From positions 269,139 through 333,138 of the forward strand of contig BGKB01000042.1 in the NCBI GenBank assembly GCA_003116975.1: 64,000 nt of DNA, in the 5' to 3' direction. Shown here piece after piece: positions 48,555 to 58,734 of the stretch (its first letter is position 1; every line of letters starts with the position of its first letter). The notes below the pieces were generated by a model that was not told the DNA's origin, ran no database searches, and saw only the letters and a program-made list of their open reading frames with translations. The position numbers and the translations under genes are program-made. This DNA is from Aurantiochytrium sp. KH105 (Eukaryota; Sar; Bigyra; Thraustochytrida; Thraustochytriidae).

Positions 48555-50912
48555 CGTGGCAAACTCTCGCTGTTTCCTTCTTTCGCTCTCGCGCTCTCAC
48601 GCTCGCTCGCTCGCTCGCGCGGGGTCAGGCTCGCCGCGTGGTTGTCGTCCTCGACGCGCAGGCGGCGCTCGGTGACCTCGATTCGAGCCCGGCGTCCGTC
48701 CGTCTGCCCGCCCGCCCGGGCGTCTGCGGCGCCGCGGGTGCTCGGCCGGCCGGCCGTCAAGGACGCAGGCCTCCCCGTCACGCCCGCACGCCCGTGCTCG
48801 CGCGCGCGCAGCAAGCAAGCGGGCACGCAAGCGAGCGAGTAATCTTCGCCTGCTTCGTGTGTTTGCTCTGCTCGCTCTGCTTGCTCTGCTTGCTCTGCTT
48901 GCCCTCCAGGTCAGCCGACGCACAGTGGCAGAAAGCGATAGCCGACTTGCGCGCGCGCATTCTCGACTTGTGCCGCTGCCGACTTTACTTTGGGCCTCCA
49001 GCGGGCTTCATTTCATCACTGTGGCTGGCCGGAGTATTGATGGTATTCAGAATGCGTAAAGCGGAGGACGGTCCTCGGAGGGATGCAAGTGGCAGCCTAA
49101 GAGGCGGTCGCTTGGGGGTTTTAGAGGACATGCAGTGCGAATCTATACGTTTTGGCTGGGATGATCCGTGTAGTAATAAACACGAAAGATGTGCATGATA
49201 TGTCCATGTTCTTCATCTTCGGATTCTTCTTCGTTGAAGACCAAGAGTCTGTGCTCTCGCGACTCTCTCGGGCTGCATCGTGATGAGAGAAATCATCCGC
49301 CGAAACGCAATGGCTTAGACGTGACAAGACACTTTTCTTCTGAAAAGGAGTGGCAAGGACTTGCGAATCATCGATCCGGAACCCTTTGAGTTGCGACCGC
49401 AAAGGTGTCTCGCGGCCCCCAAGGACATTGACTCGCTTGTGACTTGCCGTTGCCAACCATAGTGATGAGGTGCACGTGCGTTCACAATGGTGTTTCCCGG
49501 TCTGCAAAGACTTTCTCCGCGCCTTGCGACCGACCAGGCGACCGACCGACCGACCGACCGACCGACCGACCGACCGACCGACCGACCACCTTCCTCCCAC
49601 TTCTCCTCTCGCCCTCAATCTGCACTGATTGCTGACTGACTGAGTGTGAGCGGGTTCTGAAGAGCCCTCAAAGTTCAAGATGGCAGCTTGCGCTCCCGGG
49701 TTGCGGCCACAGCAGTGGTGGCTCGTGGTGGTGTGGCTGTGACATCCGTTCCTTTCTCGGTCCGCAACCGTCACGGACTCGCTCTTTTGCAGAGCTTGCT
49801 GTTGCTTGCAGCCATCCCGACGCATCTCTTTCTCCTCACGGTCAGACTGGCCAAACACCACGAATCGAAAGGGTTCCGTAGCCTTTTGGAGACGTTCTGC
49901 ACTGCTGCGCTGCGCTGCGGCGGGTTTCGCTTCCCGTCTCTTCCTCCTCATCGGCACGGAGCCAGCCAGCCACCAGCCACTGAGCCACTGCCATCTGCGG
50001 CGACCGCGGCGGCCATGCATGACACCAACCAAGACTCGCGCGAAGAAGAAGAAGAGGACGAAGAAGAGGAAGAAGAAGTTGGAGCCGCCAAAGACCAACT
50101 ATCCTTGATTTCCACGATCCAGCGCAGCCTGAGACTGAGACACTTTTGGATGATCATCACAGGCACCGTGACGTACGCGGCGTTATCATCTGCAGCAGAA
50201 GTTATATTCCACTTCCGCGCCGGTGGCGAGGCCGTGTCGCGCGGGTTCCGCCCGCCCGCCCGTCCGCGCTGCTGCCAGCGGCCAACGGCGCGACGCACCG
50301 CGTTGCGCTGCGTCCGTGTCCGCAACGCGAGCGAGCGAGCGAGCGAGCGAGGCCTTGGCTTGGCTTGGCTCGGCTTGGTTTTTGCGGCGCGTGCACGCGC
50401 TGCCAAGGCAAAGAAAGGCAAGCAAACCCAGCACACACTGGCGCGCACACGCACCATTTACGATCGTCGCGGGCTCGAGGCGCTCGAGCAAGAGCAAACC
50501 TGCAACCTGACTGCCCGAGATCCGAGCAGCTCGCGGAGAGACGCAGAATCGAGGGCTCTGTCTGTGCGCGCGCGGACGCTGGCTTCGTCGCCTCGACCCG
50601 ACTCGACGGTCTGTCTTCTCCGGTGGTTGGTACGTGCCGGGGGGCATCATCTGCGGCGGTGTGGAGGCTTATAACCCATTGCGAGCGCGGATAGGCGACT
50701 TGCGCGCGGCGTATAACGCATTGGCCCGCGCCTTCCTTTGCACTTGCGCTCGCCTCCTTTCTTCTTTTGTGTTAGCTAGCTAGCTATAGCTCCTTGGACT
50801 TTTTCTCACTTGGCGGCGCAGAACCGGAGCGGAGTCCGCTGTGCACGCGGCTGCGCGGCGCGGCGCGCGCGGCGCGGCACGGGCGGGCGGGCGCGCGGGA
50901 GAGCGCGCGAGG
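48555..50912. other. Divergent intergenic region between UBC13 and the next + gene
   Basis: About 2.36 kb that presumably holds both promoters. It contains tgctc repeats near 48866-48905, an ACCG microsatellite (49541-49587), a CAAGATGGCAGC motif (49676-49687) and an acidic-coding GAA/GAG tract near 50040-50085. A frame open over 49688-50674 starts at TTG; its first ATG (50015) gives a short acidic then Arg-rich product I do not accept. Confidence 0.45.
49541..49587 (+). repeat. ACCG tetranucleotide repeat
   Basis: About eleven to twelve consecutive accg units. Simple-sequence repeat in the promoter-side region between divergent genes. Confidence 0.9.
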
Positions 50913-52700
50913 ATGAGCTGCCTTCCGCTGCGCGCGGGGCGCGCGCGGTCGCGCGCTGGCGATGCGGGGGATGGCGCGCGGGCGCGCGGATCGGCGAGCA
51001 CGGCGCGCGGCAACACCGTGGGCAACAACGCCGCCGCCCTCGCCGCCGCCGGCAGCGGCGGCGGGGGGTCGGCCGCGCAGAGGCTCGCGCCGCCGCCGCC
51101 GCGCGAGGGCGGCGCGCGCGCCGTGCCCAGCGCCGCTGGCGAACACAGGCTCTGGCTGCGACAGCAGCGCCTGCGGCGCCGCGCCAAGGCCGAGCACGAC
51201 GACGACTACGAGGACGAGGACGACGAGGACGAGTACGACGCGGAGCGCGACGAGGACGACGAGACGGAGCCCGACACCGACACCACTGGCGGCAGCGGAG
51301 CCCGCTTCCGCGGACTGAACGGAGCCCGCAGAGCCGGCGCGGGCGAGAATGGCTTCGCGCTGTACCTGGCGTACGGTCCGGGCCAAGGTCTGAGCGAGTG
51401 GGTCACGCGCTTCGACGAGGAGATCCTCAGCAGGTACTTTGGGCTCTGCTCTCTGTGCGGCTTTGCGAGCAACCCCGACGGGACGTCCTCTCCCGGCGCG
51501 AGGTCGTCCCTGGCGCGACTGGTCAGGGCTTCTCGGAGCGTCCCTCGAGCCGGCGACCGACGCGCCGTCACTGCGCTCGCGGTGAGCACCCGCACCGATG
51601 ACTCGGACGCGCTTCTTACGAATGGGGAGACCAAGATTGCCAACGACAATACCATCATCACGATGAGCGATTGCTGCATGTATGTTGCCTTTGCCAATGA
51701 ACAGTTTGCCTACGAACTGCTGGGCGCCTCGGGGCCCGATAGTGCGCAGGGCGGAGCCGACTACGACGAGTCTCAGGACGCCGAGGGTGCCGAGACGCGT
51801 GCCGCCTTTGAGGCGGCGCCCAGAGACACTCGCATCATTATTGAGCTGGACCACGGTCTGGACCCGATCCGACAATACGCGCCTGAAATGCTCGAGCAGA
51901 TGCCGCTCGTACTCTCAATGCAGTCGCGGGATCTGAAGAGCGTCGCGCTGTCGGAGACTCTCGCCGTCAAGCTCGTACTGTTGGCGCATGACATGGGCCT
52001 CCCCTCCGAGTTGCGAGCACGGGCCTTTGAGGATACGGTGCGGGCCATTCAGGGCGTATGGCAGCCGGCTGGTCTCGACAAAGCCAGCCTCTTGCGCGGT
52101 CTGCAAGTGCATGCAGATATCATCAATGAATGCGGGGCCTTGGACCTCTTTCACCGTGCGGGTCTGTACATGATCGAGGAGAACCCTGGCTGGCTCAACG
52201 AGCTTCTCGATGCGACCATGTATCCGGACACGTCCACGACGAGTCGCGCGCTGGACATCAATGTTCTTTACACCATTCACTTGTACGTGTGTTGGGATCC
52301 ACTGTCCAAGGCCATGTACGAGCGCGTGAGCGGACTATTTTCGAGCAACAAGGAGCGCGAGCTCAATGTTTCGAAACGCGCCGTACGCGTGCTCGAGGCC
52401 GACGACTACCGATGCGCGCGTCGCATGGTGGCGCTGGCGCTGCGCCACAAGAATAATGCAGACGCCCAAATTTACGTTGCCTCCTCGTTAGAGCGCCTCG
52501 CGCGTCGTGCCGCAACCAAGCAGCTCGCCGCTTTTGCCATGCCGTACGCGCTCCAGACCGTCGAGGACATGACGGGTACCCCGGCCGGCGCAAAGCTGAT
52601 CACCCTCATGCAGATCCTCGTTTCCAAAAAGGCTGCCACGAGCGCCGACAAGGCGCGTTTCAGGCGCCACCAAGCTTCGATAAATCTTGACGCAGCCTGA
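50913..52700 (+). CDS. Uncharacterised protein: acidic low-complexity N-terminus, helical C-terminus
   Basis: 595 residues from the first ATG (50913); the frame is open a little further upstream but without an ATG. I do not recognise the family. Residues 1-95 are Arg/Ala/Gly-rich and probably disordered. Residues 94-125 form a strongly acidic patch (DDDYEDEDDEDEYDAERDED). From about 140 the sequence is protein-like: FALYLAYGPGQGLSEWVTRF, RYFGLCSLCGFASN (a CxxC) and MSDCCMYVAFANEQFAYELL. From about 295 to the end it looks like a stack of amphipathic helices (for example ETLAVKLVLLAHDMGLPSEL and SLLRGLQVHADIINECGALD), as in helical-repeat scaffolds. No signal peptide or membrane segment. The low-complexity N-terminus makes the start uncertain. 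Confidence 0.75.
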   Translation: MSCLPLRAGRARSRAGDAGDGARARGSASTARGNTVGNNAAALAAAGSGGGGSAAQRLAPPPPREGGARAVPSAAGEHRLWLRQQRLRRRAKAEHDDDYEDEDDEDEYDAERDEDDETEPDTDTTGGSGARFRGLNGARRAGAGENGFALYLAYGPGQGLSEWVTRFDEEILSRYFGLCSLCGFASNPDGTSSPGARSSLARLVRASRSVPRAGDRRAVTALAVSTRTDDSDALLTNGETKIANDNTIITMSDCCMYVAFANEQFAYELLGASGPDSAQGGADYDESQDAEGAETRAAFEAAPRDTRIIIELDHGLDPIRQYAPEMLEQMPLVLSMQSRDLKSVALSETLAVKLVLLAHDMGLPSELRARAFEDTVRAIQGVWQPAGLDKASLLRGLQVHADIINECGALDLFHRAGLYMIEENPGWLNELLDATMYPDTSTTSRALDINVLYTIHLYVCWDPLSKAMYERVSGLFSSNKERELNVSKRAVRVLEADDYRCARRMVALALRHKNNADAQIYVASSLERLARRAATKQLAAFAMPYALQTVEDMTGTPAGAKLITLMQILVSKKAATSADKARFRRHQASINLDAA

Positions 52701-53288
52701 CGAATCAGCATCCAGTACCGCACTTTTGCTATGATTCGCAGTTAGTCTGCCAAGTCTGAACAGTAAATTTACCTTGGGCGGCCTGCATACCCTCCCCCGT
52801 TCCCTCTCCCCAATGCAGAAAAGAAAAACGCAACGAAAGGCAAATGCCAAACGCAGCAAGCAATTCTAGTTTGCTTTCTTTCTTTTCCGGGGGGTCTGAG
52901 GGAGGACTGCTATACCTATATCTACATGCCGCCATCCCAACATGATAACCCCAAAATAAAAAGTGTTCTTTCTTCTCTGTGCTCTCCGCAAAGCTTTTCT
53001 CCTCGCTGCTGCCTATTATACGTACATACACACAAGACCAGAAGTCCTCGATCTTCAAGTTGCGGGTGCTGCGCTGACCTAACCGTAAGCTGCCAGCTCC
53101 GGCTGGCTGAAGAACCAAAGCTTCAACTCAACGCAAGAGAGCGCGGCGCACGCGCGCTGACCAGAGAAGACGCTTGGCCGGCGCAGGCGGGAGGACAGCG
53201 CGCGAGCAAAAGCGCCCGCGGTAGACAGGAAAGGCCTCAACAAGAAGCAAAAGTAGGGCTGCTCGCTCGTCCGTCTTTCAAGGGCAAG
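52701..53288. other. Intergenic region / possible 5' UTR
   Basis: About 0.59 kb. The downstream frame is open from an ATG at 52926, but the segment 52926-53288 has mixed, non-repetitive composition unlike the Ser/Lys-rich protein that follows. I treat it as probable promoter and 5' UTR. Confidence 0.4.
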
Positions 53289-54248
53289 ATGCAACACGAC
53301 GTTAGGGACGCTGGCGACAAGAAAACGACGTCCAAGACGAGCGAGAATACTTGTCCTTCCGCAAAATTGGCGCTTGAGACATCGAGGCCGGTGTCCCCTG
53401 CATCGTCTCAACCGCCTGCGACATCGGGAAAGAGATTTGTGAAGCGAAGTCCGAAACGCAAACTCCCGGTCGCCGGGACGGTCGATGCGCGCATGAACGC
53501 AGAAGTGCCAGCGGATACGCGACGACGGGGCGTTGACGTCAAGGCAGCGAAGAAACCCCGTCCCTCGAAGAAGGAAAAGCTTGCGCGAACGACTCCTACG
53601 CGCTCTGTAAACGAAAACCAAAACACTCCTGCTCCAAAATTTTCAAGCGAGCTCCTGAGCAGTCAGTCGAGCGCGGAGGACGGAGAAGAGTTTAATTCGC
53701 TGACTCCTTTTTTGGCAAGCAGCGGGGATCTGAGCCGTAAACCAGACCTGGCAGCTAAAGTCGAGCACAAGTCGCTGCCAAGCTTGCATGCAAGCGAGCA
53801 CGCTGGAGAGCGTCCTCCGCTCTCACCTGGACGGTCTCCTTTCGCGGCGCATATCGATTTTGCGCGTCCCTTGAATCGTTCGCCCCAGCGCAAGGGCGCG
53901 CACGCGTCGACACACGACGCAAAGACTGAAGACAATGGCAGCTCTGCAAAGGATGCTTTTCACGACGACGCGCGGAATCTTGCGCGGCATCGGCACAGCG
54001 CTTCGACGCGCGTCAATTATCTCGATGCAGACGACGACACGCGCGACTACGTGGTTGTGCCGCCGTCAATGAGCCACCGACCTGCGAGCAAGTCGCGCGC
54101 CAAGCTTTCCAAAGCCGCAAGTAGCGTTCTGCGTTCGTCGAGCTCTTTGCTCGAGAACACGGCCAGTATGAGCAGCAGCACGAGTTCACAATTTTCCCTT
54201 ACCGATCACCAGCGCTCGCGTCACGACGCAAGCTACCTTCTCGACTAA
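53289..54248 (+). CDS. Ser/Lys-rich disordered protein, probably nuclear
   Basis: 319 residues from ATG 53289 (context ggcaagATG); an alternative in-frame ATG at 52926 would add 121 residues of poor quality. No domain recognised. The protein is rich in Ser, Lys, Arg, Asp and Pro throughout. It has basic clusters resembling nuclear localisation signals (KRFVKRSPKRK, KKPRPSKKEK) and several S/T-P sites. An acidic YLDADDDTRDYVVV stretch and a Ser-rich tail (SSVLRSSSSLLENTASMSSS) follow. Such features fit a phospho-regulated nuclear or cytoskeletal adaptor, but no function can be assigned. Coding status rests on frame length, the absence of simple repeats and a regular residue mix. Confidence 0.55.
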   Translation: MQHDVRDAGDKKTTSKTSENTCPSAKLALETSRPVSPASSQPPATSGKRFVKRSPKRKLPVAGTVDARMNAEVPADTRRRGVDVKAAKKPRPSKKEKLARTTPTRSVNENQNTPAPKFSSELLSSQSSAEDGEEFNSLTPFLASSGDLSRKPDLAAKVEHKSLPSLHASEHAGERPPLSPGRSPFAAHIDFARPLNRSPQRKGAHASTHDAKTEDNGSSAKDAFHDDARNLARHRHSASTRVNYLDADDDTRDYVVVPPSMSHRPASKSRAKLSKAASSVLRSSSSLLENTASMSSSTSSQFSLTDHQRSRHDASYLLD

Positions 54249-54257
54249 TGGCAAATT

Positions 54258-54285
54258 CTGCCTGCCTGCCTGCCTGCCTGCCTGC
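54258..54285 (+). repeat. CCTG tetranucleotide repeat
   Basis: Seven consecutive ctgc units, 10 bp after a stop codon, so presumably in a 3' UTR. Confidence 0.9.
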
Positions 54286-55053
54286 AGCAGCAGCTGCTCG
54301 CTGTCGGTCGCACCAGACCTCTCTCTGTCAGGGCCTCGGCAGCGCTTTTAGAACTATCTCACTGTCAATACGTTTATACATGATAAGATACTGTCTTCGC
54401 GTGAATGATTCCTTGATCCCCCACCACTGGTCTTGGGCCCCTCGGTGGCGTCTGCGGCACGCCAAGGTTCGCCTTCGTTCGTCCCATCACACGTCCAGGT
54501 GTGGTTCCTCTCCTCTGCGTCCTGCGCCGTTCTCTTCTGGCACGAGCTCAGCTGCAGCACAGCAGCATCTGCCAGTGCAGATGCCACAGTGCTTGTCTGA
54601 CTGCGCTGCCACAACCCGACATCTGCCACTGCTGCAGCTGCAGCTGCAGCAGCCCGCCGGCACTGCTTTTCTGACTCACTCGTCGTATTCTATCTGGCTG
54701 GCCTCCGACCGCCCGCGCTCGCGCCTCTTTCTTGGGCTCCGACCGCCTTCAGTCCTCCCTGACCCTCACTCCGAGTCATCGATCGCCCCTTCTTCGAGTT
54801 CTTTCTTCGCGCCTTCGACGAACGCATCCGCATCGCGCGCTGACTCACCTCTCCGAGATTCCTCTCGAGCTCCTGCTGTTTCTGCGTGGCTCGGGAGGTC
54901 ACGCTGCGCTTGATGATCGACTGGTCGATTATTCGGGCTTGGTTGAGATGGATGGGGACTGCGATTCTTGATCGATTGATTGACGGATTGATTGACGGAT
55001 TGATTGCCATGGATTGATTGACCATGGTGATTGATTGTTTGGTTGATTGACAG

Positions 55054-55102
<49 letters not shown>
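55054..55102 (+). repeat. GATT tetranucleotide repeat
   Basis: About twelve tgat units. Interrupted gattgattgacg units extend leftward to about 54970. Confidence 0.9.
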
Positions 55103-55103
<1 letters not shown>

Positions 55104-55486
55104 CAGTGAGCGATTGACTCGGCTCGGAGGGTCCGGGTTTCCCCGAAGCCTGCGCCGGGGCAACCGGTTTCGCCGGCGGCGCCGAGTCCAGCGAAACAGA
55201 GAAAGGAAAGAAAACAAAGGAAAGGAAAGAAAGAAAGAAAATCAAGTGGAAAGGAAGAAGGAAACAAACCCGCATCGCAAGCAAGACCAGACGCTAAGAC
55301 CAGACCACTTCACGCACGCACGCACGCACGCCTGCGCGAGAGCGAGAGCGAGAGCGAGAGCGCGCGCGGTCTGCTGCCGGCGGAGGCGGAGCGGGGACGC
55401 TCGCTCGCTTGCTAGCGTGCTGCCTGCTGCGCGGAAGCAGCGGCGCGACGGGAATCGGGTTGATCGGGATCGCTTGGTAAAGAAAG

Positions 55487-55996
55487 ATGCTGGCCGGCGC
55501 ACGGAGGGCGGCGAGCGTGGCGGGCGTGGCGGTCCGCGGCCGCACGGGCCCCGCGTTCAACGTGCAGCGCGTGGCGTCCAAGTACACGGACAGCCTGATC
55601 GACCATTACGAGAGCCCGCGTAATGTGGGTTCGCTCGACAAGAAGAAGATCAATGTCGGCACTGGCCTTGTGGGTGCCCCGGCCTGCGGTGACGTGATGA
55701 AGCTGCAGATCGAGGTCGACGACGAGGGCCGCATTATTGAGTCCAAGTTCAAGACCTTTGGCTGTGGCTCCGCCATCGCCTCCAGCTCGGTGGCCACCGA
55801 GTGGGTCAAGGGCAAGACGCTCGATGAGTGCCTCCAGATCAAGAACGCCGACATCGCCAAGCACCTCAAGTTGCCGCCTGTCAAGCTGCACTGCAGCATG
55901 CTCGCCGAGGACGCCATCAAGGCCGCCATCCACGACTATAAGACCAAGTCTGGCGCCGGCAACGCCGAGCCCAAGGCTGCTGAGGCCAAGGCGTAA
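55487..55996 (+). CDS. ISCU: Mitochondrial iron-sulphur cluster scaffold ISCU
   Basis: 169 residues. Scaffold on which the cysteine desulphurase complex (NFS1-ISD11, with frataxin and ferredoxin) assembles [2Fe-2S] clusters in the mitochondrial matrix. Residues 1-30 are Arg/Ala-rich without acidic residues (MLAGARRAASVAGVAVRGRT), as in a matrix targeting peptide. The mature part starts near YTDSLIDHYESPRNVGSLD. All cluster ligands are present: C67 and D69 in GAPACGD, C93 in TFGCGSAIASSS, and H135/C136 in LHCSMLAEDAIKAA. The chaperone-recognition motif LPPVK is at 129-133. A short Ala/Lys-rich tail follows. ATG 55487 is the first of the frame (aaagATG). Convergent with the CatSper-like gene downstream. 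Confidence 0.97.
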   Translation: MLAGARRAASVAGVAVRGRTGPAFNVQRVASKYTDSLIDHYESPRNVGSLDKKKINVGTGLVGAPACGDVMKLQIEVDDEGRIIESKFKTFGCGSAIASSSVATEWVKGKTLDECLQIKNADIAKHLKLPPVKLHCSMLAEDAIKAAIHDYKTKSGAGNAEPKAAEAKA

Positions 55997-56847
55997 GCAA
56001 GTACATTGCGCGCCTCGGCCGCTATTGTTGTCCAGTCTCCTCTTCGGCCCGAATGTGGATGCATGGACGGGCGGGGAGAGTCTTTTAAGCTTTGACGCCC
56101 GAGACGAGCCTGCTGGTGTTACTTTTTCCCGGAACACACCAGTTCGCCTTGTCTTGGGTCCTCAGCGCCGACCCTGGCCTGTTTCGTGTGCTTGATCGAG
56201 CTCACAAGAGCAAAAGCAGTTCATGGGGAGCAGGCGGCGGGAGCACAGTATAATTTTGTCAACTGAGGATGTCCTATCTTTTCACACATTTCTTTTTCTT
56301 TCTATGATATATATCGTCAACGCGCACCTCGCAAGATAAGTGCGCATTCACATGCAGCGAGATTGTGCATGGAATGAATTGCAGAGGAGAGTTTTTCTTT
56401 CTTCTTCTCTCTCTCTCTGACCCTCTCTCTCTTCAGCTTGCATTTTGTGGTTCTTCGTTTCCTTCTTCGTTTCCTTTTTTCCCTTTTTAGCTTGGTCGAA
56501 CAAACACTGTCCTGTCCCTTGCCAGCACAACGAAAATGCGAGAGGAACTGTGAAAGAGAAACTTTCTTCCTTTTCATCCTTTCTTCCCGGTTTGACGAGC
56601 CTCGGCACGGGACAATCCATCTGTTGTTGAAGGGAAAATTGGGGAATTGAAGGACTCACGACCAAGTGCAAGCAGCTGTACCTTGAGAATCGTTGTCACG
56701 CCACGCACAGTATGGATAGAACCTGATCTTCTCCTTGTCTTGCAGTGCAGACGACAAATCTCTATGGAGATGCTATGCTCAATTTTTCGGTGGTTTGGGA
56801 CGACAGTGTTTGATCTGATTTCCACCAATCCAGGGTGTCGTCGCTTC
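55997..56847. other. Convergent 3' intergenic region
   Basis: About 0.85 kb between the 3' ends of ISCU (+) and the channel gene (-). T-rich with CT tracts at 56398-56432, and an atatat stretch near 56307. No gene recognised. Confidence 0.5.
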
Positions 56848-58734
56848 TTAGCCATCGGTTGCAATGCTATAGAGCACCTCTGTAGCAAGATGCTGAAGCT
56901 CATGGTGCTCCTTCAGATTCTCTTGCAACTTTTCCATGGTCTGCAGATAATGCAAGAGCGTATCACGAGGCCAAAGCGTGCTTCCAGCGTCCTGTTCTCC
57001 AAAAACAGTAAGGCTTTGCTGCACGAAGCGCTTCCATTCATCGGCCTTGGCGGCATCATAAAATTTGCTCAACCTTGAGTCAGCCCATCGAGAGGTCTGA
57101 GGGCTCTGCATTTGCTTTATTGGCGACAAATCGTTTGTCTGTACTGTAAGGTCGGGCTTTCTGCCGTCCCCGCCGGCGCTGTTGGGCGAGGCAGGAGAAG
57201 TGCCCTGCGCCTGTTCGCCTCCGCCCTTGCTGCCTATCAAGGTGAGGGGATCCACGCCGTCGGCAATCCATGCTTTGGGAATCGCAAAGGACTGACGCGC
57301 ACGTGGTCGTTTCGGCGAAGTATCGTTGGTCAGATTGTGCTTGATGACGGCTCGAAGGTGTATGTCTCCGCCCAGCGGCTGACCAGTCATTGATGCGTTT
57401 GTGTTTGTCATTTGGCGCAAGAGGCTTCCAGTTGTGGGCGGCATGATGGCGCTGCTCTCCTTTTTCTTGGAATTAATGGAAGGATTTTCGACCTCACTCG
57501 CACTCGAGGCCAGGCCGTTCTTGTTTGAAGAAGAGTTCTTGCTGTGAATCATTTGGTGCTCAATCTCACGCTTCTTTTCCTCCATTTGTTGCTGAAAGTT
57601 CTTGACATACTTGCGCATGCGTGCTCTCTTGCGAGACATTTGATCGAGGTCCGCGAGTTCCTGACTAATGCTCTGAAAGTTCTTGACCATGACACCAATG
57701 AAGATATTTCGAAAGATGAATGCCCCCAGTGCGACCCAAACGACAAAGAAGCTAATGGTGACAATCATGTTCGTTTCGCCCTCGTCCGAGATTTCCTTGG
57801 CGATATTGTACCACTGGTCCAGCGTCAGCAGCTGAAAGAGAGTACGAACAGCGGCAATCATGTCAGAAAAGACAAAAGTGTATTCCAAGCCCTCCATGGT
57901 CGAATTGGAATAGTCAGAAAAGAGGCCAATCGCCAGAACTGCAAAAATGTACATGAGGAGACAGAGAAGAATGAGCACAAAGCCGAGACTCTGCAAGGCC
58001 TCCATGACCGTGCGAACGATGATGCGCAAGCTGCGGAACTTGGCAATCATCTTGAGCGTACGAAAGGTACGAAAGATGCGTAGATTTTTGGCCACGCTTG
58101 CAAAGTTTTGCGCATTGCTCTGGTCTTCCGATCCCATCAGAGCTTGCGCGAGCATGGGGACAAGCACACCTGCCGTGACAAGAAAGTCAAAGACATTCCA
58201 ACCGTCTCTCCAAAAGGAGCGAAAGTTGGCAATCCACTTGAGCACAATCTCCCAAACGAAAATAACCATGGTGCAGTTATCGAGAACCTCGAGAGTCTGA
58301 ACCATTCGCCAGTCTTCAATTTCGTCCATGCTGGTCTGAATTCCGAGTACGATGGCATTGACGAGAATGGTGCCAATGACAAAGGAAGAAAAGTTCTTGT
58401 GCCTCGAAAGCCATCGCGCCCACACGTGCAAAGGCAGAGAGCGGGGCGCACGCTGCAAGCGACCAGGTTTGCGGGTCGCCATGCGCGTCAGCCGAGGTCC
58501 GCTCGTTTCTTCTGTCTCCGGCGTGCGTTTGAAGATTTTGAACTTTATTAGGGAGTGCGGCTTGTGTCGAAGGACATCTTCGAGGGCGTCAGGCTGCTCA
58601 AAGACCGTCGAGGAATGCTGCGGCGCCTCGAACGCGCTGCATGTGTCTGACTCGCTGAGCCGAAATTCTTCAATGAGGGAGTTGCGAAAGTAGTAGCTGC
58701 GCGCAGCAAGGTCGTTTTCTGACATTTCAACCAT
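56848..58734 (-). CDS. CATSPER: CatSper-like voltage-gated cation channel subunit
   Basis: 628 residues with one six-helix ion-channel domain, as in CatSper pore subunits (which assemble as tetramers), unlike four-domain Cav/Nav channels. S1 about 116-134, S2 150-168, S3 180-198. S4 (218-243) has regularly spaced charges R219, R222, R225, K228, K232, R234, R237 and R241. S5 is 248-272, S6 323-352. The pore loop carries TLDQW (304-308), matching the T-x-D-x-W filter pattern of CatSper. A coiled coil (about 355-397) and a long disordered tail follow, ending in a helix with EHHELQHLATEVL. In animals CatSper carries alkalinisation- and voltage-gated Ca2+ into the flagellum; homologues occur in flagellated protists. 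Closest, in my judgement, to CatSper2, but the subtype is not settled. It shares a 655-bp divergent promoter region with the gene at 59390. Confidence 0.87.
   Translation of the reverse strand: MVEMSENDLAARSYYFRNSLIEEFRLSESDTCSAFEAPQHSSTVFEQPDALEDVLRHKPHSLIKFKIFKRTPETEETSGPRLTRMATRKPGRLQRAPRSLPLHVWARWLSRHKNFSSFVIGTILVNAIVLGIQTSMDEIEDWRMVQTLEVLDNCTMVIFVWEIVLKWIANFRSFWRDGWNVFDFLVTAGVLVPMLAQALMGSEDQSNAQNFASVAKNLRIFRTFRTLKMIAKFRSLRIIVRTVMEALQSLGFVLILLCLLMYIFAVLAIGLFSDYSNSTMEGLEYTFVFSDMIAAVRTLFQLLTLDQWYNIAKEISDEGETNMIVTISFFVVWVALGAFIFRNIFIGVMVKNFQSISQELADLDQMSRKRARMRKYVKNFQQQMEEKKREIEHQMIHSKNSSSNKNGLASSASEVENPSINSKKKESSAIMPPTTGSLLRQMTNTNASMTGQPLGGDIHLRAVIKHNLTNDTSPKRPRARQSFAIPKAWIADGVDPLTLIGSKGGGEQAQGTSPASPNSAGGDGRKPDLTVQTNDLSPIKQMQSPQTSRWADSRLSKFYDAAKADEWKRFVQQSLTVFGEQDAGSTLWPRDTLLHYLQTMEKLQENLKEHHELQHLATEVLYSIATDG

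Larger units (their letters stand above)
54249..55486. other. Intergenic region rich in repeats
   Basis: About 1.2 kb. A CCTG repeat (54258-54285) follows the upstream stop; CTGCAG-rich sequence occurs near 54620-54655; a GATT microsatellite lies at 55054-55102. On the minus strand, about 54972 down to 54860, there is a short protein-like stretch ending at a GTGAGT-type donor (see findings). No complete gene is supported. Confidence 0.4.

Noticed and set aside
50015-50674. ATG frame with an acidic Glu run (MHDTNQDSREEEEED)
   Set aside because: The acidic run comes from a GAA/GAG simple repeat and the remainder is Arg/Ala/Ser low complexity in a divergent promoter region.
54248-54913. 221-codon frame overlapping the stop of the Ser/Lys-rich gene (TAATG)
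   Set aside because: Begins with a translated CCTG microsatellite and has no protein-like features; probably 3' UTR.
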